The notes under the pieces: generated by a model
Databases searched by the model: none
What the model saw: only the letters and a program-made list of their open reading frames with translations
What the model was told of the DNA's origin: nothing
Source: Stenotrophomonas sp. UBA7346
Lineage (GTDB): Bacteria; Pseudomonadota; Gammaproteobacteria; Xanthomonadales; Xanthomonadaceae
Direction of reading: 5' to 3'
NCBI GenBank assembly: GCA_002471015.1
Contig: DKPB01000081.1
Span: forward strand, 55,991 to 119,990
DNA: 64,000 nucleotides
In this document: in pieces, positions 1 to 7,850 of the stretch
How the letters are laid out: each line of letters begins with the position of its first letter
Position numbering within the stretch: the stretch's first letter is position 1
Made by a program: the position numbers and the translations under genes

Positions 1-577
1 GCTGCACCAGCGAACTGGTGATGATCGGCCCGAGGAAGGCACCCACCGTGCCGGCCGCGCCGATATAGCCGTAGAAGGCACGCGCCTGCACGTTGGAGAA
101 CACGTCGGCCATGAAGCTCCAGAACACCGCCACCGCAAACAGGTTGAATACGGTCGTCCAGAAGAAGAACGCCGCACCCCGCCCCGGTACACCCGCATTG
201 AACATCCCGTAGAACACGAACAGGGTGACGATGAAGAAACCATAGACCAGCGGCAGGAATACCCGCCGCGGATAGCGGCTGACCAGCCAGCCGTACAGCG
301 GCTGCAGCACCAGCATGATCACGAACACGCAGGAGAACAGGAACTGCAGGGTGAAATCCTTCAGCGGCATGCCATGGCCAGCGAACCAGGCAATCAATGC
401 CGGCGGGAACAGCGCCTCCATGTCCGCCGACGCCGCCATCGCCTCGCGCACCGGGCGCAGTACGTAGTAGCCGCTGAGCAGGCAGAAGAAGTACAGGAAC
501 GACCACCACAGCGGCGGCGAGCCACGCAGGGCCTGCAGCAGCCGCGACAGCGGCCCGGAACTGTTGGCAGCAGTCAT
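1..577 (-). CDS. MFS-type transporter (Npt/ATP-ADP carrier-like), 3' part cut by window edge
   Basis: Only the first 192 codons are in the window; the gene runs off the left edge. The ATG is the CAT at 575-577. The translation starts MTAANSSGPL, then reads LWWSFLYFFCLLSGYYVLRP followed by VREAMA, then several long hydrophobic segments (residues about 20-45, 65-90, 100-125, 130-150) separated by basic loops such as SRYPRR. This is the pattern of a polytopic major-facilitator protein. The YYVLRPVRE stretch early in the protein is typical of MFS proteins annotated in Xanthomonadaceae as NTP/NDP-exchange-type transporters. The substrate cannot be told from sequence, and nucleotide transport is only a family name here. 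It is divergent from the GMC oxidoreductase gene, with 164 bp between the starts. Confidence 0.7.
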   Translation of the reverse strand, partial: MTAANSSGPLSRLLQALRGSPPLWWSFLYFFCLLSGYYVLRPVREAMAASADMEALFPPALIAWFAGHGMPLKDFTLQFLFSCVFVIMLVLQPLYGWLVSRYPRRVFLPLVYGFFIVTLFVFYGMFNAGVPGRGAAFFFWTTVFNLFAVAVFWSFMADVFSNVQARAFYGYIGAAGTVGAFLGPIITSSLVQ

Positions 578-741
578 GCGGCACCCCGGAGCAACGGGCA
601 GCAGGAAGACGGCGGCATCTGGAACTCCGGGGGCGACAAAGCGCGTACGGTATCTAATGCACTGCAACATCGCCAGTGCGCCAAGGCTTACTCGGATACA
701 ACGTGCCGTTCTATCCTGAGTGACCTGGGAGGGGGAACGCT

Positions 742-2343
742 GTGAAGGAATTCGACTACATCATTGTCGGCGCAGGTTCGGCCGGCTGCGTACTGGCCAA
801 CCGGCTCAGCGCCGACCCGCAGCGGCGGGTGCTGCTGATCGAAGCCGGGCCGCGCGACTGGCACCCCTTCATCCACATGCCGGCCGGCATCGCCCGGCTG
901 GTCAACAACCGCCGCCTCAACTGGAGCTACGACACCGAGCCGGAGCCGGCGCTGGGCAACCGCCGCCTGTGGTGGCCGCGCGGCAAGGTATTGGGCGGCT
1001 CCAGCTCGATCAACGCCATGTGCTACGTGCGCGGCGTAGCAGGCGACTACGACCGCTGGGCGCAGGCCGGTGCCAGCGGTTGGCACTGGGACAACGTGCT
1101 GCCCTGGTTCCGCCACAGCGAGGGCAACGCACGTGGCGCCGACGCCCTGCACGGTGCCGGCGGCCCGCTGCAGGTCGCCGACCTGCGCCACGTCAATCCG
1201 CTGAGCGAAGCCTTCATCGCCGCCGGCCAGCAAGCCGGCCATGTCCACAACACGGACTTCAACGGTCCCCGCCACGAAGGCGTCGGCCTGTACCAGGTCA
1301 CCCAGAAGAACGGCGCGCGTTGCTCCTCAGCGGCCGCCTACCTGGCGCCAGTGCGCACGCGCAGCAACCTGCAGGTACTCACCGGCGCACTGGTGGAACG
1401 GCTGCAGATCGACGCAGGGCGCGTTACCGGCGTACAGCTGCGCGTGGGGGGGCAGCGCCAGCAACTGCATGCCGCCGCCGAGGTGCTGCTCAGCGCCGGT
1501 GCGATCAACTCACCGCAACTGCTGATGCTGTCCGGCATTGGCCCGGCCGCTACGCTGCGCGCGCACGGCATCGGCGTGCAGCTGGACCAGCCCGGCGTCG
1601 GCGCCAACCTGCAGGACCACCTGGATATCTGCACCCTGTACCGCAGCGTGCCCGGCGTCAGCTACGACCGCGCCAGCGAAGTGATGATCGGCCTGAACTA
1701 CTTCCTGCGCGGCCACCGCGGCGCCGGCAGCAGCAATGTCGCCGAGGCCGGCGGCTTCGTTCGCTCGCGTTTCGCACCGGACGAGCGCGCCGACATCCAG
1801 TTCCATTTCGTCCCGGCAATGCTGGACAACCACGGCCGCAACCGCCTGCCCGGCGATGGCTACACCCTGCACGCCTGCTACCTGCACCCCCGCAGCCGCG
1901 GCCACATCACCCTGCCCAGCGCCGACCCGGCCGCACCTGCGCGCATCCACGCCAATTACCTGAGCGATGCCGAAGGCTTCGATCTGAAGATGATGGTCGA
2001 GGCGGCGCGGCTGAGCCGCGACATCCTGCAGCAGCCGGCCTTCGCGCCGTGGCGGAAATCACCGCTGTTCCCTGCCGACGAGCAGCTGGACGATGCCGGG
2101 CTGGAAGCCTTCATCCGCGCCAAGGCCGAGACCATCTACCACCCGGTCGGCACCTGCCGCATGGGCAGCGATGACGGCGCCGTGGTCGATCCGCAGCTGC
2201 GCGTGCGCGGCATCGATGGCTTGCGGGTGATCGATGCTTCGGTGATGCCGACCCTGGTCAGCGGCAACACCAATGCGCCAACCATCATGATTGCCGAGCG
2301 GGCTGCGCAACTGATCCATCCGGGCACGACGCGGCCGCACTGA
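742..2343 (+). CDS. GMC-family FAD-dependent alcohol/choline dehydrogenase-like oxidoreductase
   Basis: The protein is 533 aa, the usual length for choline dehydrogenase/AlkJ-type GMC oxidoreductases, which oxidise alcohols with FAD and pass electrons to quinone or another acceptor. The N-terminus DYIIVGAGSAGCVLANRLS (residues 5-23) is the dinucleotide-binding GxGxxG fold. The GMC signature region PRGKVLGGSSSINAMCYVRG follows at about residue 84. Near the C-terminus H467 (YHPVGTCRMG) and N511 (GNTNAPT) match the conserved catalytic His/Asn pair. The start is GTG at 742, preceded by a strong GGGAGGGGG ribosome site; no earlier in-frame ATG fits. No betaine-aldehyde dehydrogenase or BetI gene lies beside it, so a role in choline oxidation is not supported by context. 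The substrate is probably an aliphatic alcohol, but this is not determined. Confidence 0.85.
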   Translation: MKEFDYIIVGAGSAGCVLANRLSADPQRRVLLIEAGPRDWHPFIHMPAGIARLVNNRRLNWSYDTEPEPALGNRRLWWPRGKVLGGSSSINAMCYVRGVAGDYDRWAQAGASGWHWDNVLPWFRHSEGNARGADALHGAGGPLQVADLRHVNPLSEAFIAAGQQAGHVHNTDFNGPRHEGVGLYQVTQKNGARCSSAAAYLAPVRTRSNLQVLTGALVERLQIDAGRVTGVQLRVGGQRQQLHAAAEVLLSAGAINSPQLLMLSGIGPAATLRAHGIGVQLDQPGVGANLQDHLDICTLYRSVPGVSYDRASEVMIGLNYFLRGHRGAGSSNVAEAGGFVRSRFAPDERADIQFHFVPAMLDNHGRNRLPGDGYTLHACYLHPRSRGHITLPSADPAAPARIHANYLSDAEGFDLKMMVEAARLSRDILQQPAFAPWRKSPLFPADEQLDDAGLEAFIRAKAETIYHPVGTCRMGSDDGAVVDPQLRVRGIDGLRVIDASVMPTLVSGNTNAPTIMIAERAAQLIHPGTTRPH

Positions 2344-2524
2344 ACCCCTGGACATGCCGGATCCTGCGATGCTGGCCGACGTGTGTCAGCCCGCCAGCCA
2401 CCAGCTCCACCGGCTCCAAGACGCCCTCGGCCAGAATCGCACGCCGCCCGGTCTGACCAAGCACGCCATCCATCACAGAAAAGGCCTGATATATCAAAGC
2501 GATGCCCATTCATTCTGCTGCCGT

Positions 2525-2554
2525 TTGTGCAATGGAGAAAAGCGGCGCTAGAAT
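2525..2554 (+). promoter_or_regulatory. Predicted sigma-70 promoter of the serine hydrolase gene
   Basis: A -35-like TTGTGC (2525-2530) and a -10 TAGAAT (2549-2554, five of six consensus bases) are separated by 18 bp. Transcription would begin near 2561. That places the ATGs at 2502 and 2532 upstream of the transcript and supports the ATG at 2589 as the start of the following gene. Confidence 0.45.
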
Positions 2555-2588
2555 CACCGCCAGCAGTAGCAAACGGGCACCGATCACG

Positions 2589-4001
2589 ATGAAAGACAAG
2601 AGCAAGCGCCGGCACATCCGCCCGGTGGCATCGGGATTGCTGGGGGTATTGATGCCCTTCGCATTGTCGTCTACCGCGCAGACACCGACGCATGCCAGCC
2701 TGCCTACCGTGCAGGCGGCTACGGCATTGCCGGTGAACCTGGAAAATGCCCCGCAGCAGTCACCCACCCAGCCCATGCCCTACCGCGTCGCACTGCGGCC
2801 GGACCAGGTGCAGCCTTTGCCCGCCGATTTCAATGTCGCGGCGATCGAATCGCTGGCCGAGCAGCTGACCTACGGCAACCGCGTCCCCGGCATGGCCATG
2901 GCCATCGTCCAGAACGGCCGCATTCTTTCCGCGCGCGGTTACGGCGTTACCGATATCAGCAACCCGCAGCAGGTGGACGCACATACGGTGTTCCGCCTGG
3001 CCTCGCTGTCCAAGGCCTTCGCCGGCACCATGGCCGGCCTGCTGGTCAACGATGGCACGCTGCGTTGGGACAGCAAGGTCACCGATTACGTGCCGGGCTT
3101 CCGCCTGGCTACACCGGAGGCAACCAACAAGCTGACCGTGGCCGACGTGCTCAGCCAACGCGTTGGCCTGACCAGCAATGCCTATGACCGCGATGTCGAG
3201 GCCAATGCCGACTACTACACGCTGACCCAGAAGCTGGCCACCGCACCGCTCAGGTGCGCTCCGGGCGAATGCTATTCCTACCAGAACGTCGCTTTCAGCC
3301 TGGTGGGTGACGTGGTGTTCGCAGCCTCCGGCAACTTCTACGAGCAGGCGGTGGAGAAACGCATCCTCAAGCCGCTGGGCATGAATGACGCCAGCCTGGG
3401 GCTGGCCGGCATCCAGGCCAGCTCACGCTGGGCCCGCCCGCACGTGCGTAGCCGCAATGGCTGGGTATCGCTGACGCCCAAGCCCACCTACTACCGCGTC
3501 GCACCGGCCGCTGGCGTCAACGCCAGCGCCAGCGACATGGCGCAATGGCTGTTGGCACACACCGGGCACCGCCCGGATGTGTTGCCGGCGCCGCTGCTGG
3601 CCACCCTGCACGCGCCGCTGGTCAACACCCCTGGCGAAATGCGTTCGGGCTGGCGCCACCAGCGACTGGATTCGGCGGGCTATGCGCTGGGCTGGCGCGT
3701 GTTTGATTATTCGGGCCATCAAGTGGTCTTCCACGCGGGTGCTGTCCAGGGCTACCGCGGCCTGGTCGCACTGCTACCCGAGCGCGACCTGGGCATCGCC
3801 ATCATGTGGAACGGCGAGAGCACCCTGCCCAGTGGCATGATGCCAACCATCCTGGATCGGGCCATCGGTCTGCCTGCACAACGTTGGTTGGATGTGGACA
3901 CCGATTTCGGCAGCGACAACCTGATGGCCGAGGACGCTGCGCCTGCACGTGGCGGCAAGAAGGGCGCCTCGTCCGACCGTGCGGTGGCCTCACCACGCTG
4001 A
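2589..4001 (+). CDS. Exported serine hydrolase, beta-lactamase class C / EstB-like family
   Basis: From the ATG at 2589 the protein is 470 aa. It begins with a basic stretch (MKDKSKRRHIR) and a hydrophobic segment ending ALSSTAQT, a likely signal peptide, so the enzyme should act in the periplasm or outside. Longer in-frame starts at 2502 and 2532 would bury this signal and lie upstream of the predicted promoter. The three motifs of the Beta-lactamase (PF00144) fold are present: S139-L-S-K142 with the nucleophile Ser, YQN (231-233) as the Tyr-x-Asn element, and HAG in the VVFHAGAVQG segment replacing KTG. HxG rather than KTG is common in esterases and D-aminopeptidases of this fold, so hydrolysis of esters or peptides is as likely as beta-lactam hydrolysis. 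It is not one of the known L1 or L2 beta-lactamases. A terminator follows. Confidence 0.8.
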   Translation: MKDKSKRRHIRPVASGLLGVLMPFALSSTAQTPTHASLPTVQAATALPVNLENAPQQSPTQPMPYRVALRPDQVQPLPADFNVAAIESLAEQLTYGNRVPGMAMAIVQNGRILSARGYGVTDISNPQQVDAHTVFRLASLSKAFAGTMAGLLVNDGTLRWDSKVTDYVPGFRLATPEATNKLTVADVLSQRVGLTSNAYDRDVEANADYYTLTQKLATAPLRCAPGECYSYQNVAFSLVGDVVFAASGNFYEQAVEKRILKPLGMNDASLGLAGIQASSRWARPHVRSRNGWVSLTPKPTYYRVAPAAGVNASASDMAQWLLAHTGHRPDVLPAPLLATLHAPLVNTPGEMRSGWRHQRLDSAGYALGWRVFDYSGHQVVFHAGAVQGYRGLVALLPERDLGIAIMWNGESTLPSGMMPTILDRAIGLPAQRWLDVDTDFGSDNLMAEDAAPARGGKKGASSDRAVASPR

Positions 4002-4030
4002 GCTGACGGTCCCGTATCCGCACTACCCGG

Positions 4031-4058
4031 AAGGCGGCCAATGGCCGCCTTTCTTTTC
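4031..4058 (+). terminator. Rho-independent terminator after the serine hydrolase gene
   Basis: AAGGCGGCC, a three-base AAT loop, and GGCCGCCTT form a perfect stem, followed by TTCTTTT. It lies 29 bp after the stop codon. Confidence 0.8.
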
Positions 4059-4079
4059 GACAACCTGCAACCGGCCACT

Positions 4080-4650
4080 ACAACGGCGGAGCAGGCGCGT
4101 GCATGGGTGCGCCAAGCGCAACGTGGGCAACCCCTCCCAACTATCCCCTTGTCTGCGGCAAAGGGAGGGCCAGTACGTCGGCGTCGGCCAACCCTGTAGT
4201 GCCGAGCCATGCTCGGCAGAACTGTCCGCAACATCGCAACGACGGAAAAGCACCAATGCAGGCGTAGCACCAGCCGCGAAGCAGACGCCGCAACCGCCCC
4301 TCCCAACCTCCACGTGCCTGCGGCAAAGGGAGGGCAAGTGCGCCGGCATCAGCTAACCCTGTAGTGCCGAGCCATGCTCGGCAGAATTGTCGGCAACATC
4401 GCAACGACGGAAAGGCAACGATGCAGGCGTAGCGCCAGCCGCCAAACAGACAGCGCAACCGTACCCCTCCCAACCTCCGCGTGCCTGCGGCAAAGGGAGG
4501 GCCGGCACATCGGCGTCGGCCACCTTTGTAGTGCCGAGCCATGCTCGACAGAATTGTCCGGCAACATCGCAATGGCGGAATAGCTTCGATGCCGGCATGG
4601 CGCCAGTCGCGAAGCGGACGACGCAACCTTCCCCTCCCCGCCTGGGCCGC
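4080..4650. repeat. Tandem array of ~166-bp units, each with a SMAG-type hairpin and a CCCTCCC/GGGAGGG hairpin
   Basis: The element CCCCTCCCAA recurs at 4131, 4297 and 4464 and in altered form at 4631, a period of 166-167 bp; a partial unit precedes it from about 4080. Each full unit holds (i) a CCCTCCC ... GGGAGGG inverted repeat spanning about 40 bp and (ii) a GTAG-headed GCCGAGCCATGCTCGGC hairpin at 4196-4218, 4361-4383 and 4528-4550. The GTAG head plus this palindrome matches SMAG repeats of Stenotrophomonas maltophilia. The third copy is decayed in its right arm (CTCGACA). The remainder of the unit (ACATCGCAACGACGGAA... GATGCAGGCGTAG) is also conserved between copies. Short ORFs in both strands merely reflect the repeat period and are not genes. 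Confidence 0.85.
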
Positions 4651-4777
4651 ATGAAAGCGAGCGCAGGACGCCACCGCTACCAGCACGCGGGAAGGACAAT
4701 GGACACGACGCATCCGCTCGGCGACCACCTCTCACCAACCTCGCGGCCAACGCCGCCCCCATCCGGGTAACGCGCAT

Positions 4778-4819
4778 AAAAAAACTCCCTCCCCGCTGGG
4801 CAGTCGGGGAAGGAGTTTC
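4778..4819 (-). terminator. Rho-independent terminator of the histone-like gene
   Basis: Read on the minus strand, AACTCCTTCCCCG and CGGGGAGGGAGTT form a near-perfect stem around a short loop, followed by a run of seven T. It lies 20 bp after the stop codon of the histone-like gene. Confidence 0.85.
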
Positions 4820-4839
4820 AGGTGTTACCTAGCGCTGGA

Positions 4840-5355
4840 TCAGATCAGCGGCGCCGGGGTTGCCGGCAGAGCAACCGGAGCGGCCTTCTTCTTGCGAGCG
4901 GCCGGCTTCTTCTTGGCAGCAACCTTCTTGGCTGCCGGCTTCTTGGCAGCAACCTTCTTGGCGGCCTTCTTTACGGTCTTCTTGGCAGCTGCCTTCTTGG
5001 CAACCTTCTTCACGGCCTTCTTGGCAGTTGCCTTCTTGGCAACCTTCTTGGCGGCCTTCTTTACGGTCTTCTTGGCCGCTGCCTTCTTGGCAACCTTCTT
5101 TACGGCCTTCTTCGCGGTCTTCTTGGCAGCTACCTTCTTGGCAACCTTCTTCACTGCCTTCTTCGCGGTCTTCTTCACTGCCTTCTTGGCAGCTGCCTTC
5201 TTCACGGTCTTCTTGACGGCGGCCTTCTTGGCAACCTTCTTCACTGCCTTCTTGGCGGTTGCCTTCTTGGCGACCTTCTTCACAGCAGCTTTCTTGGCAA
5301 CTTTCTTGACCGCCTTCTTGGCGGCCGGCTTTTTAGCGGCTTTCTTCGTGGCCAT
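4840..5355 (-). CDS. Histone H1-like, lysine/alanine-rich DNA-binding protein (AlgP/HctB type)
   Basis: The 171-aa protein is built almost entirely of short repeats of the KKAVKKVAKKA / AAKKTVKKA type, with a PA-rich tail ending APVALPATPAPLI. There is no globular domain and almost no acidic residue, so it is extremely basic. This composition is that of eukaryotic H1 tails and of bacterial relatives such as AlgP and HctB, which bind DNA non-specifically and compact the nucleoid. The start ATG (5353-5355) has a GAGGAAA ribosome site. The gene has its own terminator and a predicted promoter about 280 bp upstream. The internal repeats probably make its length variable between strains. Confidence 0.85.
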   Translation of the reverse strand: MATKKAAKKPAAKKAVKKVAKKAAVKKVAKKATAKKAVKKVAKKAAVKKTVKKAAAKKAVKKTAKKAVKKVAKKVAAKKTAKKAVKKVAKKAAAKKTVKKAAKKVAKKATAKKAVKKVAKKAAAKKTVKKAAKKVAAKKPAAKKVAAKKKPAARKKKAAPVALPATPAPLI

Positions 5356-5432
5356 GGGATGTTTCCTCGTCAGTGATCTATGGAATTGAAATGCCCAGTT
5401 GAAACAAATCCGCGGTGGGCTGCGGAGGACCG

Positions 5433-5495
5433 ACGACGCGTCCTAGCGCGTCGTGACGGATACAGAAACACCCGCAACGGGTCCCGCTGCGGGTG
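5433..5495 (-). other. Two hairpins in the presumed 5' leader of the histone-like gene
   Basis: ACGACGCG-TCCTAG-CGCGTCGT (5433-5454) is a perfect 8-bp stem with a six-base loop. CACCCGCA...TGCGGGTG (5469-5495) is a 13-bp stem with one G-U pair. Both lie between the predicted transcription start (about 5634) and the ATG at 5355. The second is followed on the minus strand by TTTCTGT, too weak for a clear terminator. A role in mRNA stability or attenuation is only inference. Confidence 0.45.
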
Positions 5496-5640
5496 CCGGT
5501 TTGAAGTCGGGGGGGTGTTTCGCGGAAGGAAGCGAGTCCTGCTCCACCATCAAGAAGATCCTGGCGGACGTCCAAGTTGTGCTTCGCGTCTGAATGTTGA
5601 TCCGGCTCACTCGCTTCCGCAGGAAAGGTCTGCTGGGCGA

Positions 5641-5669
5641 AACCTAATCACGGTTTTTTTTACTGTCAA
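5641..5669 (-). promoter_or_regulatory. Predicted promoter of the histone-like gene
   Basis: On the minus strand a consensus -35 TTGACA (5664-5669) is followed after exactly 17 bp by TAGGTT (5641-5646) as a weak -10. The spacer contains an A8 tract. Transcription would start near 5634, giving a leader of about 280 nt. Confidence 0.5.
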
Positions 5670-5676
5670 CTACTCC

Positions 5677-5694
5677 GACGAAAAATTTTTCGTC
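5677..5694. promoter_or_regulatory. Perfect 18-bp palindrome upstream of the histone-like promoter
   Basis: GACGAAAAATTTTTCGTC is its own reverse complement. It ends 8 bp upstream of the -35 hexamer, centred near -51. Its A5T5 core could serve as an UP element or bent DNA, and its symmetry suits a dimeric regulator. No family can be named from the sequence. Confidence 0.5.
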
Positions 5695-5699
5695 CCTCC

Positions 5700-6112
5700 G
5701 GCCGGCGGACATGCCTGCCCCTGCCCGCCATGAGCAATTGCCATGTGCATCGAACACGTCCACAACCCCAACAAAAAAAACACGAATGCAAAAAATCCCC
5801 GGTAAAAGCGCACTATTTTTTTTTTGCATGCGTGCGTCGCACGCGCATGGACATCGTTCTCCGGCAGCATCCAATGCCAACCACAGGCGCCACCGGCATC
5901 GACAACCGCCCCTGAATTTTTTTTCCTGGCGGTGAAGCTTTGACCAGCAACAGCATCGATTTGCGCAAACTTTTTAGCACCCAGGCACCGTGTACAACCG
6001 CACCGATGACACGCGCCGCGCGCGACGGGGCACATGCATCGAGCGCGCATCGACCTGTCTGTTCCCTTCCCCGCCGGCGACCACATCATCACGCGACGCT
6101 GACAACAACGCA
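5700..6112. other. Gene-free, A/T-tract-rich intergenic stretch
   Basis: No reading frame here has family resemblance or a ribosome site. The region alternates GC-rich DNA with homopolymeric runs (A8 near 5773, T10 near 5820, T8 near 5918, T5 near 5972), which is unlike the surrounding coding DNA and suggests intrinsic curvature. I see no tRNA or known riboswitch. It forms the distal upstream region of the histone-like gene, beyond the gcvH terminator. Confidence 0.4.
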
Positions 6113-6145
6113 TAAAAAAACGGCCGCACCAGGCGGCCGTTTTTC
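6113..6145 (-). terminator. Terminator after gcvH (bidirectional hairpin)
   Basis: ACGGCCGC-ACCAG-GCGGCCGT flanked by A7 and T5. On the minus strand it lies 15 bp beyond the gcvH stop codon and ends in T7. The mirror-image run lets it work in both directions. Confidence 0.85.
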
Positions 6146-6159
6146 TGCGAACGCAGGAC

Positions 6160-6555
6160 TCAGTGGTCCTCGTTCTCCAACATCTCGGCATAGTCGTCCG
6201 GGCCGAGCAGGTCATTCAACTGTTCCGGTTCGGACAGCTCCACGACAAACAACCAGCCTTCGCCGTAGGCATCCTCGTTGATGGTTTCCGGCTTGTCAGC
6301 CAGGGCTTCGTTGACTTCCAGCACGGTGCCGGACACCGGGCTGTAGACGTCCGATGCCGCCTTGACCGACTCGACCACGGCCACGCCGGTGCCGGCCTGG
6401 ATGCTGTCGCCCACTGCCGGCAGCTCGACATAGACCAGGTCGCCCAGCAGGCCCTGGGCATGATCGGAAATACCAACGGTGACACGGTTGCTGCCTTCAA
6501 CACGGGCCCATTCGTGGGACTTGAGGAACTTCAGGTCGCCGGGGATCTCGCTCAT
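6160..6555 (-). CDS. gcvH: Glycine cleavage system H protein
   Basis: The 131-aa protein is the lipoyl carrier that shuttles the aminomethyl group of glycine between the P, T and L proteins of the cleavage complex. The lipoyl-lysine is K65 in VVESVKAASDVYSPV, the family signature, within the expected hybrid barrel (GLLGDLVYVELPAVGD; SGTVLEVNEAL). The C-terminus GEGWLFVVELSEPEQL is standard. It lies 84 bp downstream of gcvT on the same strand, so the two are probably cotranscribed. The P-protein gene is not in the window. Confidence 0.97.
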   Translation of the reverse strand: MSEIPGDLKFLKSHEWARVEGSNRVTVGISDHAQGLLGDLVYVELPAVGDSIQAGTGVAVVESVKAASDVYSPVSGTVLEVNEALADKPETINEDAYGEGWLFVVELSEPEQLNDLLGPDDYAEMLENEDH

Positions 6556-6639
6556 GGAACTACTCCGAAAAAACGGTGGTCGGGAAGGATTGCTAGTTTA
6601 ACCAACCGGGCGCGGGCTGGCGCCCGCCCCGGTCCTGCA

Positions 6640-7761
6640 TCACGGATTGATACCGGCCTGTGCCTGGCCGTCACGCACGAACGGGAACTTCACCACGCGC
6701 ACCGGTACTTCCTTGCCGCGGATGTCCACGCGCACATCGCCCGGCTCGCCGCCCGGCACGCGGGCAAACGCGATCGCCTTGCCCAGGGTCGGCGAGAACG
6801 TGCCGGACAGGATCTCACCCTCGCCATTGGCGGTGAGCACCTTCTGGCCATGGCGCAGCACGCCCTTCTCGTCCATCACCAGGCCGATCATCTGCCGCGC
6901 ATTGCCTGCGGCTTTCTGCGCTTCCAGCACGCTGCGGCCAATGAAGTCGCGCGGCGTGCCATCGGCCAGATCGTCCAGCGCGACCGTCCAGGCCAACGCT
7001 GCTTCGAAAGGGCTGATGGCTTCGTCCATGTCCTGGCCATACAGGTTCATGCCCGCTTCCAGGCGCAGCGTGTCGCGCGCGCCCAGGCCGGCCGGCTTCA
7101 CGCCTGCGGCAAGCAGCGCATTCCAGAAGGCGACGATCGCATCCTGCGGCAGCAGCACTTCGTAGCCGTCCTCACCGGTGTACCCGGTGCGCGCGACAAA
7201 CAGCTCCACGCCGTCGGCCGCCTTGATGTCCAATGCCGCAAAGCGGCCCAGCTTGGCCAGTGCCGCGCGGTCGCTTTCCGCCACCAGCCCGGCCACCAGC
7301 TCGCGCGCCTGCGGTCCCTGCACCGCGACAATGGCCAGGTCTTCGCGTTCGATCACGTCCACGTCAAACGCCGCGGCGTGCTGACGGATCCAGGCCAGGT
7401 CCTTTTCGCGGGTGGAGGCATTGACCACCATGCGGAAGAAATCCTCGCCCAGGAAATACACGATCAGGTCATCGATGACGCCGCCCTGCGCATTGAGCAT
7501 GCACGAGTACAACGCCTTGCCGGTGACCTTGAGCTTGTCGATGGAGTTGGCCAGCAGGTGGCGCAGGAACTCGCGGGTGCGCGCGCCCTTCAGGTCGACC
7601 ACGGTCATGTGGCTGACGTCGAACATGCCGGCGGCGCGGCGCACAAGGTGGTGCTCATCGATCTGCGACCCGTAATGGATCGGCATGTCCCAACCGCCGA
7701 AGTCGACCATCTTGGCGCCGAGTGAGCGGTGGGTTTCGTTGAGCTTGGTCTGCAGGGTCAT
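6640..7761 (-). CDS. gcvT: Aminomethyltransferase, glycine cleavage T protein
   Basis: The 373-aa protein transfers the methylene group from aminomethylated GcvH to tetrahydrofolate, releasing ammonia. It shows the usual GcvT landmarks in order: LGAKMVDFGGWDMPIHY near residue 14, GMFDVSHM, LNAQGGVIDDLIVY with the conserved Asp, GYTGEDGYEV, and LRLEAGMNLYGQDMDE in the folate-binding region. The OB-like C-terminal domain ends VVKFPFVRDGQAQAGINP. A GATAAT -10-like hexamer lies at 7788-7793 upstream. I looked for a glycine riboswitch in the 89-bp leader and did not see one. Confidence 0.97.
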   Translation of the reverse strand: MTLQTKLNETHRSLGAKMVDFGGWDMPIHYGSQIDEHHLVRRAAGMFDVSHMTVVDLKGARTREFLRHLLANSIDKLKVTGKALYSCMLNAQGGVIDDLIVYFLGEDFFRMVVNASTREKDLAWIRQHAAAFDVDVIEREDLAIVAVQGPQARELVAGLVAESDRAALAKLGRFAALDIKAADGVELFVARTGYTGEDGYEVLLPQDAIVAFWNALLAAGVKPAGLGARDTLRLEAGMNLYGQDMDEAISPFEAALAWTVALDDLADGTPRDFIGRSVLEAQKAAGNARQMIGLVMDEKGVLRHGQKVLTANGEGEILSGTFSPTLGKAIAFARVPGGEPGDVRVDIRGKEVPVRVVKFPFVRDGQAQAGINP

Positions 7762-7817
7762 GGCCGTTCCACGAAAAGGGGGCTGCCATTATCCCAGATG
7801 GTTACCGTTAAAACCTG

Positions 7818-7842
7818 CGGCACTGCCACAACGGCAGTGCCG
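7818..7842 (-). terminator. Possible terminator after the nfeD gene
   Basis: CGGCACTGCC and GGCAGTGCCG pair around a five-base loop. On the minus strand the hairpin is followed by CAGGTTTTAAC, a short T run, 9 bp past the nfeD stop codon. Confidence 0.4.
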
Positions 7843-7850
7843 CCGCCGGT

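Noticed and set aside
2589..4001. Naming the serine hydrolase as an antibiotic resistance beta-lactamase
   Set aside because: The third motif is HAG instead of KTG and there is no AmpR neighbour, so the fold alone does not support resistance.
4822..5389. Leucine- or Phe/Ala-repeat proteins on the plus strand
   Set aside because: They are antisense frames of the lysine/alanine repeat gene.
6163..7725. A 520-codon plus-strand frame across gcvH and gcvT
   Set aside because: It spans two real genes and their spacer in antisense and has no protein-like features.
7762..7850. Glycine riboswitch upstream of gcvT
   Set aside because: The leader is too short and none of the conserved aptamer core was seen.
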